A stretch of 64,000 nucleotides of DNA, taken from Corallococcus sp. NCRR. Its GTDB lineage: Bacteria; Myxococcota; Myxococcia; Myxococcales; Myxococcaceae. Where the stretch lies: assembly GCF_026965535.1 (NCBI RefSeq), contig NZ_CP114039.1, positions 6,200,001 to 6,264,000 on the forward strand, read 5' to 3'. Under the pieces are notes generated by a model, which did not search any database, was not told the origin of the DNA, and was given only the letters and a program-made list of their open reading frames with translations. A program made the translations under genes and the position numbers. Positions 1-14,434 of this stretch are shown here, piece by piece. Position 1 is the stretch's first letter, and each line of letters starts with the position of its first letter.

Positions 1-1003
1 GCTGGAGCGGATTGGACGCGCGTTGGATGTCATTCATCGCCCGGACCTGGTCGCTGTTGGCGCGTTTGGAGTTGCGCTTCGTGCACTTGTCGTCGTCACA
101 CGGCGGCGAGTCCTTCCACCAGGGGAACTGGGGGTCGGAGGCGATGATCATCGTGAAGGCGTTGAGGTCCGACACCGGAGGCATTGTCTTGGTGAAGCTC
201 GGCGTCGCGCAGGTAGGGGGGACCGTCCCCGCGCCCCGGCCATAGGAGTCCTTCGGGATGATGTGCGCGTCCTTGCGGCACAGCGCGCCGTCGTCCTTGT
301 AGCCGTCCGGGCATGACGTCCAGCACACCGGGCCGACGCCGTGGTAGCTGGCCTTGCACTTCAGATAGCAGAGCGCGCCGTCCTGTTCCTCGTCGGCGCC
401 GCAGGTGTGCATGGGGCTGCCCGCGCCCCGGCCATAGGAGTTCTTGGCGAAGATGTGGGCGTCCCGCCAGCAGGTGCAGCCATCGTTCCTGTAGCCCGAA
501 GGGCAGCGAGAGCAGCCCTTGTCAAAGGTCAGGCCGCACTTGTCATACGCGGCGCAGCGCGAGGTGTTGGCGCTCTTGGCCTTCGCATCGCGCCGGCACA
601 GGGCCCCGTCGTCCTTGTAGCCGTCCGGGCACTTCTGCCAGCACACCGGGCCCACGCCATCGTAATTCGTCCTGCACTTCGGGTAGCACAGCCCGCCATC
701 CTGCTCTTGTTTGTCGCCGCACCCGAACAGCGTGCCGGCCCCGCGGCCATAGGAGTCCTTCGGGATGATGTGCGCGTCCTTGCGGCACAGCGCGCCATCA
801 TCCTTGTAGCCGTCCGGGCAGTCTGCCCAGCAGACCGGGCCCACGCCCTTGAAGTCTTCCTTGCACCGCTCGTAACAGAGCCCGCCTTCGTAGTGCTTCC
901 CGCGGTTGCAGGTCGTCTCCACGTTGCGAGGCTCTTCGTCCGCGCCGGAGCGGACCGGCACACCCACGCACAGCATCGCGAGCAGCAGCCACGCGCTCTT
1001 CAT
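1..1003 (-). CDS. Secreted Cys-rich repeat protein with start of a metallophosphoesterase-like domain (3' end beyond window)
   Basis: The frame opens with ATG at 1003 and stays open to the window edge, so at least 334 residues are present and the C-terminus is missing. Residues 1-21 form a Sec signal peptide (MKSAWLLLAMLCVGVPVRSG). Four Cys-rich units follow, each built around Y-x-G-V-G-P-V-C-W, then C-P-D-G-Y-K-D-D-G-A-L-C-R and a spacer K-D-S-Y-G-R-G-A-G; one unit is shorter and degenerate. After the repeats comes a hydrophobic strand ending in A-S-D-P-Q-F-P-W-W. This resembles the first metal-binding motif of calcineurin-type phosphoesterases. I infer an exported phosphoesterase behind a disulfide-rich adhesive region; only the signal peptide and repeats are directly visible. 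Confidence 0.75.
   Translation of the reverse strand, partial: MKSAWLLLAMLCVGVPVRSGADEEPRNVETTCNRGKHYEGGLCYERCKEDFKGVGPVCWADCPDGYKDDGALCRKDAHIIPKDSYGRGAGTLFGCGDKQEQDGGLCYPKCRTNYDGVGPVCWQKCPDGYKDDGALCRRDAKAKSANTSRCAAYDKCGLTFDKGCSRCPSGYRNDGCTCWRDAHIFAKNSYGRGAGSPMHTCGADEEQDGALCYLKCKASYHGVGPVCWTSCPDGYKDDGALCRKDAHIIPKDSYGRGAGTVPPTCATPSFTKTMPPVSDLNAFTMIIASDPQFPWWKDSPPCDDDKCTKRNSKRANSDQVRAMNDIQRASNPLQ
241..314 (-). repeat. Internal DNA repeat, copy near the 3' end of the Cys-rich gene
   Basis: About 74 bp that recur at 748-821 with only two mismatches (gtcgtc here against atcatc there). Both copies encode the same Cys-rich unit, so the repeat is recent or kept uniform by gene conversion. Confidence 0.85.
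748..821 (-). repeat. Internal DNA repeat, copy near the 5' end of the Cys-rich gene
   Basis: Partner of the 74-bp repeat at 241-314. It codes the K-D-A-H-I-I-P-K-D-S-Y-G-R-G spacer and the neighbouring C-P-D-G-Y-K-D-D-G unit. Confidence 0.85.
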
Positions 1004-1203
1004 GTCACGTCCCCCTCTTGCGGTCTCGTGCACCGGGACCGGGATGGGACGCCGACAGAGCAATCCAGGCGCCAACCCCGCTGCTCACGGCGGTCCGGAG
1101 TGTTTCATCGGGCCGGTGCCGCGCGCCGTGCGTCCGTTGCGTACGCAGCGAACGCGACACGCGTTGCGTCCGCACGCAGGCCCCGTGCTACCGCCACCGG
1201 AGC

Positions 1204-7296
<6,093 letters not shown>

Positions 7297-7547
7297 CAAT
7301 CGCACTCGTTAACACACGCAAAACGGGGCCGGGCGGAGCCTGTCTCGCGAAGGTTGGCCCCTCGACGTGGGCCCCGGAAGGCGACCGGCCAGACCCCTCC
7401 TCGGAGAGGCTGCCCGCATGCCCGCCGTCAGGACGGGCGGACGTCCGCCGCCCCCGCCGGCTACAGCGGGGGGCCCGTTGCCTTGGGCGCTCCCTGGGGC
7501 TTGCTGGCGTACATCCGCGGAGCGTTTTCAAGCGTTCCCTCTCCGGC

Positions 7548-8483
7548 TCAACCCTCACGGGCCTTGCGGCGGTACTCGCCGGGAGGCACGCCCATCTCCC
7601 GCCGGAAGGCCCGATTGAAGGCGAACTCGGACTCGTAACCCACGCGGCCCGCGATGGCCGCGAGCCCGTCCTGTCCCTCACGCAGCGCGTGCGCGGCCTC
7701 CTGCATCCGGAGCCGCGTGAGGTACTCATGCGGTGCCACGCCCACCTCGCTCGCGAAGCGCCGCGCGAGCGTCGCCCTCGAGGTCCCCGAGCGCCGCGCC
7801 AGCTCGCTCACGGTCCAGCCGTGCCCCGGCTCCGCGTGCATCCAGCCCAGGGCGCTGGCGAGCGTCGGATCGCCGAGCGCCCCCAACCAGCCCGCGCCGC
7901 CCGGCGGCTGCGCGTCGGCCCAGGCGCGAAGCACCTGCACCAGGAGGATGTCGAGCAACCGGGAGACGATGACCGAGGCGCCCCGCTCACCCCGCTCGTA
8001 CTCCCGTTCGAGCAGCGACACCGTGGGCAACAGCGCACGCGCGTCCTCGGAGGCCCCGCGCAGGTGGACCCGCTCGGGAAGCAGCCGCAACACGGGGTGC
8101 GCCCCCGGTTCGTCGAACGCGTAGAAGCCGCAGAGCACCCGCGACTCCACGCCGTCCCCGCCCAGCACATACGCGGAAGCCCCTTCGCCACGTGTCGCCA
8201 GCCACTCCTCCACCGGCAGCTTGGGGCTGCGGGGCGAGTCCGCCATGGAATGCCCGTCGCCGCGCGGCAGCAGCACGACATCCCCCGGCCCCAGCGCGAC
8301 GGTGTCCCGGCCCTGCGTGAGGTGGCAGGAGCCGGCGAGGACCAGATGCAGGGACGCCGAGGCCGTGGGAGCAAAGCGCAGCCCCCAGGGGGCCCGCGCC
8401 ACGGTGCGGCAGTAGAGCTGCCCGCGCAGTCGGGTCCGCTCGAGGATCTGCCCCAGCAGGTCGGAGGCGTGTGAGAGGGCCAT
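7548..8483 (-). CDS. AraC-family transcriptional regulator with cupin sensor domain
   Basis: 311 residues. The N-terminal ~100 residues form a cupin-like barrel (L-G-P-G-D-V-V-L-L-P-R-G typical of AraC_binding_2/cupin_6). The C-terminal ~100 residues carry the two AraC helix-turn-helix motifs, the second with the signature V-G-Y-E-S-E-F-A-F-N-R-A-F-R-R and ending P-P-G-E-Y-R-R. It is divergent from the DUF4267-type membrane gene starting at 8631, the usual arrangement for an AraC protein and its target. It probably senses a small molecule; ligand and regulon cannot be read from sequence. Confidence 0.92.
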   Translation of the reverse strand: MALSHASDLLGQILERTRLRGQLYCRTVARAPWGLRFAPTASASLHLVLAGSCHLTQGRDTVALGPGDVVLLPRGDGHSMADSPRSPKLPVEEWLATRGEGASAYVLGGDGVESRVLCGFYAFDEPGAHPVLRLLPERVHLRGASEDARALLPTVSLLEREYERGERGASVIVSRLLDILLVQVLRAWADAQPPGGAGWLGALGDPTLASALGWMHAEPGHGWTVSELARRSGTSRATLARRFASEVGVAPHEYLTRLRMQEAAHALREGQDGLAAIAGRVGYESEFAFNRAFRREMGVPPGEYRRKAREG

Positions 8484-8630
8484 GGCCTTGAGGCTAGCAG
8501 CGGGCTGTCCCCAACGCTCGCGCCTTGAGCGTTTCAGACAAAAGGTTGAGCCATCCGCGAATGGCCACTTCGCGGTCCGGACGTCACATTCACGTCCATG
8601 AACGACACCCGCGCTGCCGCTGGAGGCCTC

Positions 8631-9056
8631 ATGAACCCGAACCCCTCACCATTGTCCTGGAAGCTCACCTCGCCCACGGCCCTGGCCACCTTGCTGCTGG
8701 GCGCCTTCATGCTGTTCCTCAGCCTCAACGCCGTGCGGGACCCGCTCAGCGCGGCCAGGGGCTTCGGTCTGCGCGACTCCGGGAGCGAGGTCATCCCCTG
8801 GCTGTACGTGAAGGCGGGCCGGGACCTGGGCGTGGCCCTGGCGATGTTCGCCCTGGTGGCCATCCGGCAGCGGCAGGCCGCGGGCGCCTTCGTCCTCGCC
8901 TGCATGGTGATGCCCCTTGTGGACGCGCTGACCGTGATGCGTGGCGGTGCCTCACTCGCCTTCGCGCTCGCGGTCCACGGGAGCGCGGCGCTCTACGGCG
9001 TCGTACTGGCCGCCGCGCTGCTCCGCCCCCGGAAGGTGCCCGCTGTTGTGTCCTGA
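8631..9056 (+). CDS. Small integral membrane protein, DUF4267-like
   Basis: 141 residues, four predicted membrane helices (A-T-L-L-L-G-A-F-M-L-F-L near the N-terminus, then V-A-L-A-M-F-A-L-V, F-V-L-A-C-M-V-M-P-L and a last helix ending before R-P-R-K). The R-D-P-x-x-A-A-R-G-F-G-L segment followed by K-A-G-R-D-L-G is typical of the DUF4267 family of unknown function. I chose ATG 8631 because GGAGG sits 4 bases upstream; an in-frame ATG at 8598 has no ribosome binding site. Divergent from the AraC gene and plausibly controlled by it. Confidence 0.82.
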   Translation: MNPNPSPLSWKLTSPTALATLLLGAFMLFLSLNAVRDPLSAARGFGLRDSGSEVIPWLYVKAGRDLGVALAMFALVAIRQRQAAGAFVLACMVMPLVDALTVMRGGASLAFALAVHGSAALYGVVLAAALLRPRKVPAVVS

Positions 9057-9069
9057 TGCGCTTTGCCGG

Positions 9070-9465
9070 TTACCCGCCGACAGCGGGCAGGTCGCACTCC
9101 CAGGTACCCTGGTACGAGCAGATGCAGTTGCTGGGCGTCTGTTCGTCCACGCAGCAGTCCGTCCAGACGTTGGGGCCCACGTTGCAACTGGAGCCATGCA
9201 TGGACCAGCACGACCCGGCGGTGCAGGCGCCGCCAGTCGGGGGCGGGGGGCAGTACTGGTAGACGCCATCACACTGCACGCTGAAGCCATCCACCGCGGA
9301 GCAGGCGGAGCCCTGACAGGAGAGCGTCCCCGTCTGGCAGGTCGTCGAACACGAGACGAGGGCTCCGGACTGCTGACCCCATTCTTCTGGGGATTCATTG
9401 GACGCCAGACCACCACAGGCCGTCAGGCCGGCCCACATCGCGGACAACATCAGGAAGCGCTTCAT
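9070..9465 (-). CDS. Small Cys-rich lipoprotein
   Basis: 131 residues. A signal peptide ends in the lipobox L-T-A-C (Cys17), so the product should be lipid-anchored. The mature part has about 17 cysteines in closely spaced pairs (C-S-T-T-C, C-C-V-D, C-I-C-S-Y-Q-G-T-W-E-C), implying a disulfide-stabilised surface domain. AAGGA lies 6 bases before the ATG. It is convergent with the DUF4267-like gene, only 13 bp apart. No family recognised; the function is unknown. Confidence 0.8.
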   Translation of the reverse strand: MKRFLMLSAMWAGLTACGGLASNESPEEWGQQSGALVSCSTTCQTGTLSCQGSACSAVDGFSVQCDGVYQYCPPPPTGGACTAGSCWSMHGSSCNVGPNVWTDCCVDEQTPSNCICSYQGTWECDLPAVGG

Positions 9466-9638
9466 CCACGGTCCTTGCAGGAGGAGAGAGGAATTGAAGC
9501 ACGACGCTGGCGGCCAGGCGAGGCTTGCGAGCCCTGCGCCACCGGCACAATCCCAGCCATACCCTGAGCAGTCGTGGCGCGAACCTGCCCAGGCGGTGCG
9601 CGCCGATGTTCCGTCGGCCGTCGCGAGGCGGGCTGGGA

Positions 9639-12600
9639 TCAGGGGGTATAGACCTCTCCCGGTCCTTCGGAGGTCCCCATGACGAGGACCCTGCCGTCGA
9701 GCAGCCGTGTCGCTTGGTGCCCGCTGCGAGGTTCGGTCATGGAGCCGGTCGCACTCCAGGTGCCCGACGTGGGGTCATAGAGTTCCGCCGACGAGAGAAG
9801 GATCCGGGGAGGATCCGGCGGGAAGGGATAGACCTCTCCTCCCGCGACGAGGACCTTGCCGTTGAGCAGCAGCGTGGCTGAGTGCCCGTTGCGACCACTC
9901 ATGCCACCGGTAACGCTCCAGGTGCCCGAGGCCGGATCGTACAACTCCGCTGCCCTCGAGACTTGATCGGATACGTAGTCGTATCCCCCCGCGATGAGGA
10001 CCTCTCCATTGGCCAGCAGCGTCGATGAGCTGGTGGCGGTTCTGGCGATTCCGATGGGGGCGTCGGTCGTGCTCCAGGCATCCGAGACCGGGTCGTACAG
10101 CCTCCACAGGGGATTGCTCCGGAAGAGGACCTGTCCGTTGGCCAGCAGCGTCGCGGGCCCGAAGTGGGGCGGGGGTGGGGTGGGGCTCGCGGTCCAGGTA
10201 TCCGACGCGGGATCGTAGAACCACATCGCCGAGCTTGATTCAGCGAGGACCTGGCCGCTGGGCAGCAGCGCCACCAGACGCAGGGGCTCGGGCAGTGCGT
10301 GGGCGGCGCTCCAGGTGCCCGAGGTCGGATCGTACAGCTCCGCCGTCAGGAGGGGAGCGCTGAGGGTTCCTCCTCCCCAGACGAGAATCCTGCCATCGAG
10401 CAGTGGCGTCGCCGTGTGCCCGCCGCGCGCCGCGGCCATCGAGCCGGTCGCGTGCCAGGTGTTCCAGGTCGGGTCGTACACTTCCGCGGTTGCGAGAGGA
10501 ACTCCACTGGGAGAGACACCGCCCGCGATGAGGACCTGTCCATCGGGCAGCAGGCTCACCGACTGCCCGAGGCGAGGCTCGAGCGTGGCGCTGATAGGGC
10601 TCCAGGTGCCCGAGGGTGGGCCGAACACCTCCGCCGTCGCCGTGAGGCCACCGGCGACCAGGACCCGGCCGTCGGGCAACAGCGTCGCCGTGTGGCCATC
10701 GTGCCCTTCGGCCATGGGCTCCGTCAGGAGCCAGGTGCCCGAGGCCGGATCGTACACCTCCGTCACCTCGCGGAAGGGCCCCACGACGAGGACCTGACCG
10801 TTCAGCAGCAGGGTCGCCGTATGTGTATAGGCAGGCAGGAGCAGGGAGCCCGTCTCACTCCAGGTGTTCGAGCTGGGGTCATACAGCTCCGCCATCGTGG
10901 GGAGCGGAGTGTCTCCACCTGCGACGAGGACTCTTCCGTCGGGCAGCAGGGTCGCCGTGTGCTCGTAGCGAGTCGAGAGCATGGAAGCTGCGGCGCTCCA
11001 GGTGTCCGAGCTGGGATCGTACAGCTCCGCCGTCGCGAGGGCTCCGCTGTCGAAGTCGTATCCCCCGGTCACGAGGACCTTGCCGTTGGGCAGCAGCGTC
11101 GCCGTGTGCCCGTAATAGCGATGTGAAGTCATGGGACCGGTCGCGGCCCATGTGCCGGAGCTCGGGTCATACACTTCCGCGAAGGGACCCACGTTGGTGG
11201 TGTCGCCTCGTCCGACGACAAGGACCTTGCCATCGGGCAGCAGTGTCGCCGTGTGCCCCAGGCGAGGGGCGGTCATGGAGCCGGTGGCACTCCAGGTGCC
11301 CGAGGCCGGATCATAGAGCTCTGCGGTCACGAGGGGGGTGTCGTCACCACCGTCTCCCCCTGCGACGAGGACCTTGCCGTTGGGCAGCAGCGTCGCCGTG
11401 TGACTGAAGCGAGGCGTGGCCATGGAGCCGGTAGCACTCCAGGTGCCCGAGGTCGGGTTGTAGATCTCCGCTGTCTCGACAGCGGTGAAATTGCGAATGA
11501 GCGGAGGAATTTCGATCGCTCCCCCCGCGACGAGGACCCTGCCGTTGGGCAGCAGCGTCGCCGTGGCATCGAGGCGAGGTGTGCTCATCGATCCCGTCAG
11601 GACCCAAGCCCCCGCGGTGGAACAGTCTGGCAGCCCCGCCACCGGGAAGCTCCGGGTGACCCTCAGGCCGAAGGCATTGGTCACGGTGGCGGTGATGGTG
11701 GGAGTGGTGCTGGCCCTGACGCAGAGGGGGGCGGTCCAGGTGACGCGGCTGCGAGTGGCGTCACCCGTGGCCGTGTCCAGCACGCCCGCGGTGGCGGCCC
11801 AGGAGAACGACAGGGCGGAGCCCTCGGGATCGCTGGCGACCACCTCGTAGGTGAGCACCTGTCCGCCGGTGGCGGTGTCCGAGGAACGGTAGGAGCGAAC
11901 GATGACGGGAGCGAGGTGGGGGACCGGGGGGCGGTGGCCCACGCAGAGGGCGACGGTGCCCGTGTTCTGCCCACCGCGCCCATCCCAGATCGAGACCGTC
12001 AGACGACAGTTGTTGCAGGCCCCTTCGGGCAGCGCCGTGGGCGTGAACAGGGGGGCGCTGGAGTGGGCGTTGATCCAGGTGCCCGCGCACGTCGCGCTCC
12101 AGGAGTAGGAGAGGCTGTCTCCCTCCGGGTCGGACGCGGAGACGGAGAGGGAGGTCTGCTGCCCGACGGCGAGCTGCGTGGGGACGGCGCTGAACGCGTC
12201 GACCCGCGGGGAGCTGTTGAAGGAGATGAGCAGCGCCGCTTCCCCCTCTGAACCGTCCTCGGTCACGTTGACGAGCAGGAGGAGGTTCGAGGCCAGTCCG
12301 CGTGAGTCCATCACGGTGAGGGAGAGCTGCTGCATTCCCGGGGAGTCAGGCGCCGTCCAGTACGTCGAGGCCGAGGAGGGCGAGGTGAAGGAGCCCGCGG
12401 TGGCGCTCCAGGCGTAGAAGAGCCTGTCACCCGGATTGGGGTCATGAGCCCTGGCGCTCAAGCTGATCTGGCGGCCCAAGGGCACGGAGGTGGAAGAGAC
12501 CACCAGCGAGTCGATGAGCGGCGCCTCGTTGTCGAAGGGAGGCGGAGGGTTGAGCTCCTGGAGGGTGATGGCGACGAAGGTCGTCTGTCCGGCGAGGATG

Positions 12601-12917
12601 AAGACGCCGGAGGCGGAGCCCGAGAAGAGCAGGGTGCCCGAGGCGTCGAAGGCCTGGGCCAGGAAGGAGCGGTCCGGGCCCGCGGGGATGTTGCCAATGG
12701 TGCCACCCCAGACACCATCGGTCTGGGCCAAGTCCACGGTCACCGAGGGAATGTCCGGGCCACTCGAAGTGACGGAGACGCGGGAGATGCCAGAGGCGAG
12801 CGCCTGGGGCGCGGAGACGGCGAACCGCGCCGAGCCGGTGTCAGACGAAGTGGCGGAACAGCCCGCGAACAGCGCCAGGCTGAGTGCCAGCACCAGCGAA
12901 AACGAAGCTCTCCTCAT
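9639..12917 (-). CDS. Large kelch-repeat surface lipoprotein with N-terminal Ig/PKD-like domains
   Basis: 1092 residues. Lipobox L-F-A-G-C near residue 19. Residues ~25-430 contain repeated Ig/PKD-like beta domains marked by Y-x-W-S-A-T and W-T-A-P. From ~430 to the end there are 14 kelch units, recognisable by H-T-A-T-L-L-P-x-G-K-V-L-V-A-G-G and A-E-L-Y-D-P-x-S-G-T-W-S-A-T-G-S-M. Fourteen blades suggest two seven-bladed or several smaller propellers. Units 6, 9-11 and 14 have diverged and lack the GG pair. Probably a cell-surface binding or adhesion protein; no catalytic residues are evident. A G-rich stretch precedes the ATG. Confidence 0.92.
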   Translation of the reverse strand: MRRASFSLVLALSLALFAGCSATSSDTGSARFAVSAPQALASGISRVSVTSSGPDIPSVTVDLAQTDGVWGGTIGNIPAGPDRSFLAQAFDASGTLLFSGSASGVFILAGQTTFVAITLQELNPPPPFDNEAPLIDSLVVSSTSVPLGRQISLSARAHDPNPGDRLFYAWSATAGSFTSPSSASTYWTAPDSPGMQQLSLTVMDSRGLASNLLLLVNVTEDGSEGEAALLISFNSSPRVDAFSAVPTQLAVGQQTSLSVSASDPEGDSLSYSWSATCAGTWINAHSSAPLFTPTALPEGACNNCRLTVSIWDGRGGQNTGTVALCVGHRPPVPHLAPVIVRSYRSSDTATGGQVLTYEVVASDPEGSALSFSWAATAGVLDTATGDATRSRVTWTAPLCVRASTTPTITATVTNAFGLRVTRSFPVAGLPDCSTAGAWVLTGSMSTPRLDATATLLPNGRVLVAGGAIEIPPLIRNFTAVETAEIYNPTSGTWSATGSMATPRFSHTATLLPNGKVLVAGGDGGDDTPLVTAELYDPASGTWSATGSMTAPRLGHTATLLPDGKVLVVGRGDTTNVGPFAEVYDPSSGTWAATGPMTSHRYYGHTATLLPNGKVLVTGGYDFDSGALATAELYDPSSDTWSAAASMLSTRYEHTATLLPDGRVLVAGGDTPLPTMAELYDPSSNTWSETGSLLLPAYTHTATLLLNGQVLVVGPFREVTEVYDPASGTWLLTEPMAEGHDGHTATLLPDGRVLVAGGLTATAEVFGPPSGTWSPISATLEPRLGQSVSLLPDGQVLIAGGVSPSGVPLATAEVYDPTWNTWHATGSMAAARGGHTATPLLDGRILVWGGGTLSAPLLTAELYDPTSGTWSAAHALPEPLRLVALLPSGQVLAESSSAMWFYDPASDTWTASPTPPPPHFGPATLLANGQVLFRSNPLWRLYDPVSDAWSTTDAPIGIARTATSSSTLLANGEVLIAGGYDYVSDQVSRAAELYDPASGTWSVTGGMSGRNGHSATLLLNGKVLVAGGEVYPFPPDPPRILLSSAELYDPTSGTWSATGSMTEPRSGHQATRLLDGRVLVMGTSEGPGEVYTP

Positions 12918-13031
12918 GAAGCAGCCCCCCGTGTTCCCAGTTTCTCTGGGCAGGGGGGACTTTCAGGGATTGATGGAGGCGCTGCCTATTGCCCCAGCAG
13001 TCCGTGCTCCGTTACGTGCTGGACGCGCGGC

Positions 13032-14429
13032 TCAGCCATACAGCTCGCTCAGCGGTCCCGGCGCGATGCGCGTGCTGCCCTCCTGTCCGAAGGTGTTGAA
13101 GTCCGCGTCTCCGAACGCGTGGCCGAGCGTGTTGAAGAGGTTGGAGACCTGCCGGTTCCGGGGCGCGTCGTACTTTGGGTACACGACCGTGCGCCCGTCG
13201 GTTTTCAGGCCCAGCGCGTTGCCGCCCACCACGAGCTTCGGCCACTCACGCGAGGTGGAGTGGTGTTGCTCGCCGTTGTCGGACATGAAGACGATCGCCG
13301 TGTGATCCAGCATCGAGCCGCTCGCGCCGACTTCGGGCGTGGCGGCCAGCGTCCTGGCCAGGTTCGCCACCAACTGCACGTGGCGGCGGGTGACCTCGGC
13401 GACCTTCTCCCAGTTCTGCCCCGCATCCAGGCCGTGCTGCAGGTTGTGTCGCGCGACGTCGCTCACGTCCGGGCCGTAGGCCACGTCGAAGCCCGAGGTG
13501 CCCGTCGCCAGCACGACCGTGTTCGTCAGCCCGCCCAGAAGGGCCGCCGTGGCGATCTGGAACTGCGCCTCGAACCACTTCAGCGAGTCGGGCGGTGAGC
13601 CCGCGCCGGTGAGCAGCGGGTTGTCCTTGGGCGCTACGGGCAGGTAGGGCCGCACGCGGTCCGCCATTCCGGTGAGCTGATCCTCTCGCGTGCGCAGCGA
13701 CTCGAGTGAGGAGACGTAGCGCTCCAGCTTCAGCCGCTCGTTGGAGTTGCCCTTGAACTCCGCCAGCGCCTTGCGCGAGTCGGCCAGCGCGAAGTCGAAG
13801 AGCATCTTGCGATCGCGCCCATTCGTCGAGCCGCCGAGCAGCGAGCCGAAGGTGCTGTCGAACGCGAGCGACGGGTTGACGATGATGCCCGCGGGCTTGC
13901 GGGGCCCGAGCGCGCAGGTCTCGTACACGATCGACACGCGCGCGGAGCTGGTGCCCAGGCGCAGCACGTCGAACGGTGCTCCCCGGCGCAGGCGGGGTGC
14001 GATCACCGCGTCGAAGGTCGCGCCCGCGCCGTTCACCGCGCAGCTCAGCCCGCCCGTCCCGCTGGAGTGCCCGCCGCCCGCGATGAGGTTCGAGAGCCCC
14101 AGCAGCACCGCGGAGCGGTTCACCAGGTCGATCTTGCCGGCAGACTCCGCCAGCGGCCCGAGGCTGATCGCGCTGGCGAGGTTGTCGCCCTCGCGCACCA
14201 GCGGCGTGTCCTTGTACGCGTCCCAGAAGAGGCGGTCGGACGTGTTGGCGCGTCCCCCCAGCGCCGCGCGCGTGCCCGTGCTCAGGAGCGCGCGGGGGTA
14301 GACGCCATTGCACTCGAGGACCAGCACCACGCGCGCCGGCAACGCCGACGACTGGGCATAGACGTCGCGGAAGTAGGGCGCGAATAGGCCGGCGGCCATG
14401 CCCTTCAGGACGGTTCGTCGCGAGAACAT
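13032..14429 (-). CDS. DUF1552 family exported protein (Tat-type signal)
   Basis: About 465 residues starting F-S-R-R-T-V-L-K-G-M-A-A-G-L-F-A-P, a twin-arginine signal. The family is DUF1552, related to alkaline phosphatase/sulfatase-like folds; H-S-S-G-T-G-G and the late F-M-S-D-N-G-E-Q-H-H segment support this. The gene overlaps the upstream DUF1592 gene: a GTG at 14438 would share GTGA with its stop, while ATG 14429 is preceded by GGAGAG. DUF1552 and DUF1592 genes are commonly paired in myxobacteria and planctomycetes. Role unknown; likely periplasmic and folded before export. Confidence 0.88.
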   Translation of the reverse strand: MFSRRTVLKGMAAGLFAPYFRDVYAQSSALPARVVLVLECNGVYPRALLSTGTRAALGGRANTSDRLFWDAYKDTPLVREGDNLASAISLGPLAESAGKIDLVNRSAVLLGLSNLIAGGGHSSGTGGLSCAVNGAGATFDAVIAPRLRRGAPFDVLRLGTSSARVSIVYETCALGPRKPAGIIVNPSLAFDSTFGSLLGGSTNGRDRKMLFDFALADSRKALAEFKGNSNERLKLERYVSSLESLRTREDQLTGMADRVRPYLPVAPKDNPLLTGAGSPPDSLKWFEAQFQIATAALLGGLTNTVVLATGTSGFDVAYGPDVSDVARHNLQHGLDAGQNWEKVAEVTRRHVQLVANLARTLAATPEVGASGSMLDHTAIVFMSDNGEQHHSTSREWPKLVVGGNALGLKTDGRTVVYPKYDAPRNRQVSNLFNTLGHAFGDADFNTFGQEGSTRIAPGPLSELYG

Positions 14430-14434
14430 GGCAG

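Noticed and set aside
7297-7547. A hidden gene in the gap between the kinase and AraC genes
   Set aside because: No start with a ribosome site or recognisable product was found; frames crossing it are continuations of shadows.
9639-11610. Regular repeats that might look like a CRISPR array
   Set aside because: They are ~170-bp coding units of a kelch protein, in frame and diverged, without equal short repeats and unique spacers.
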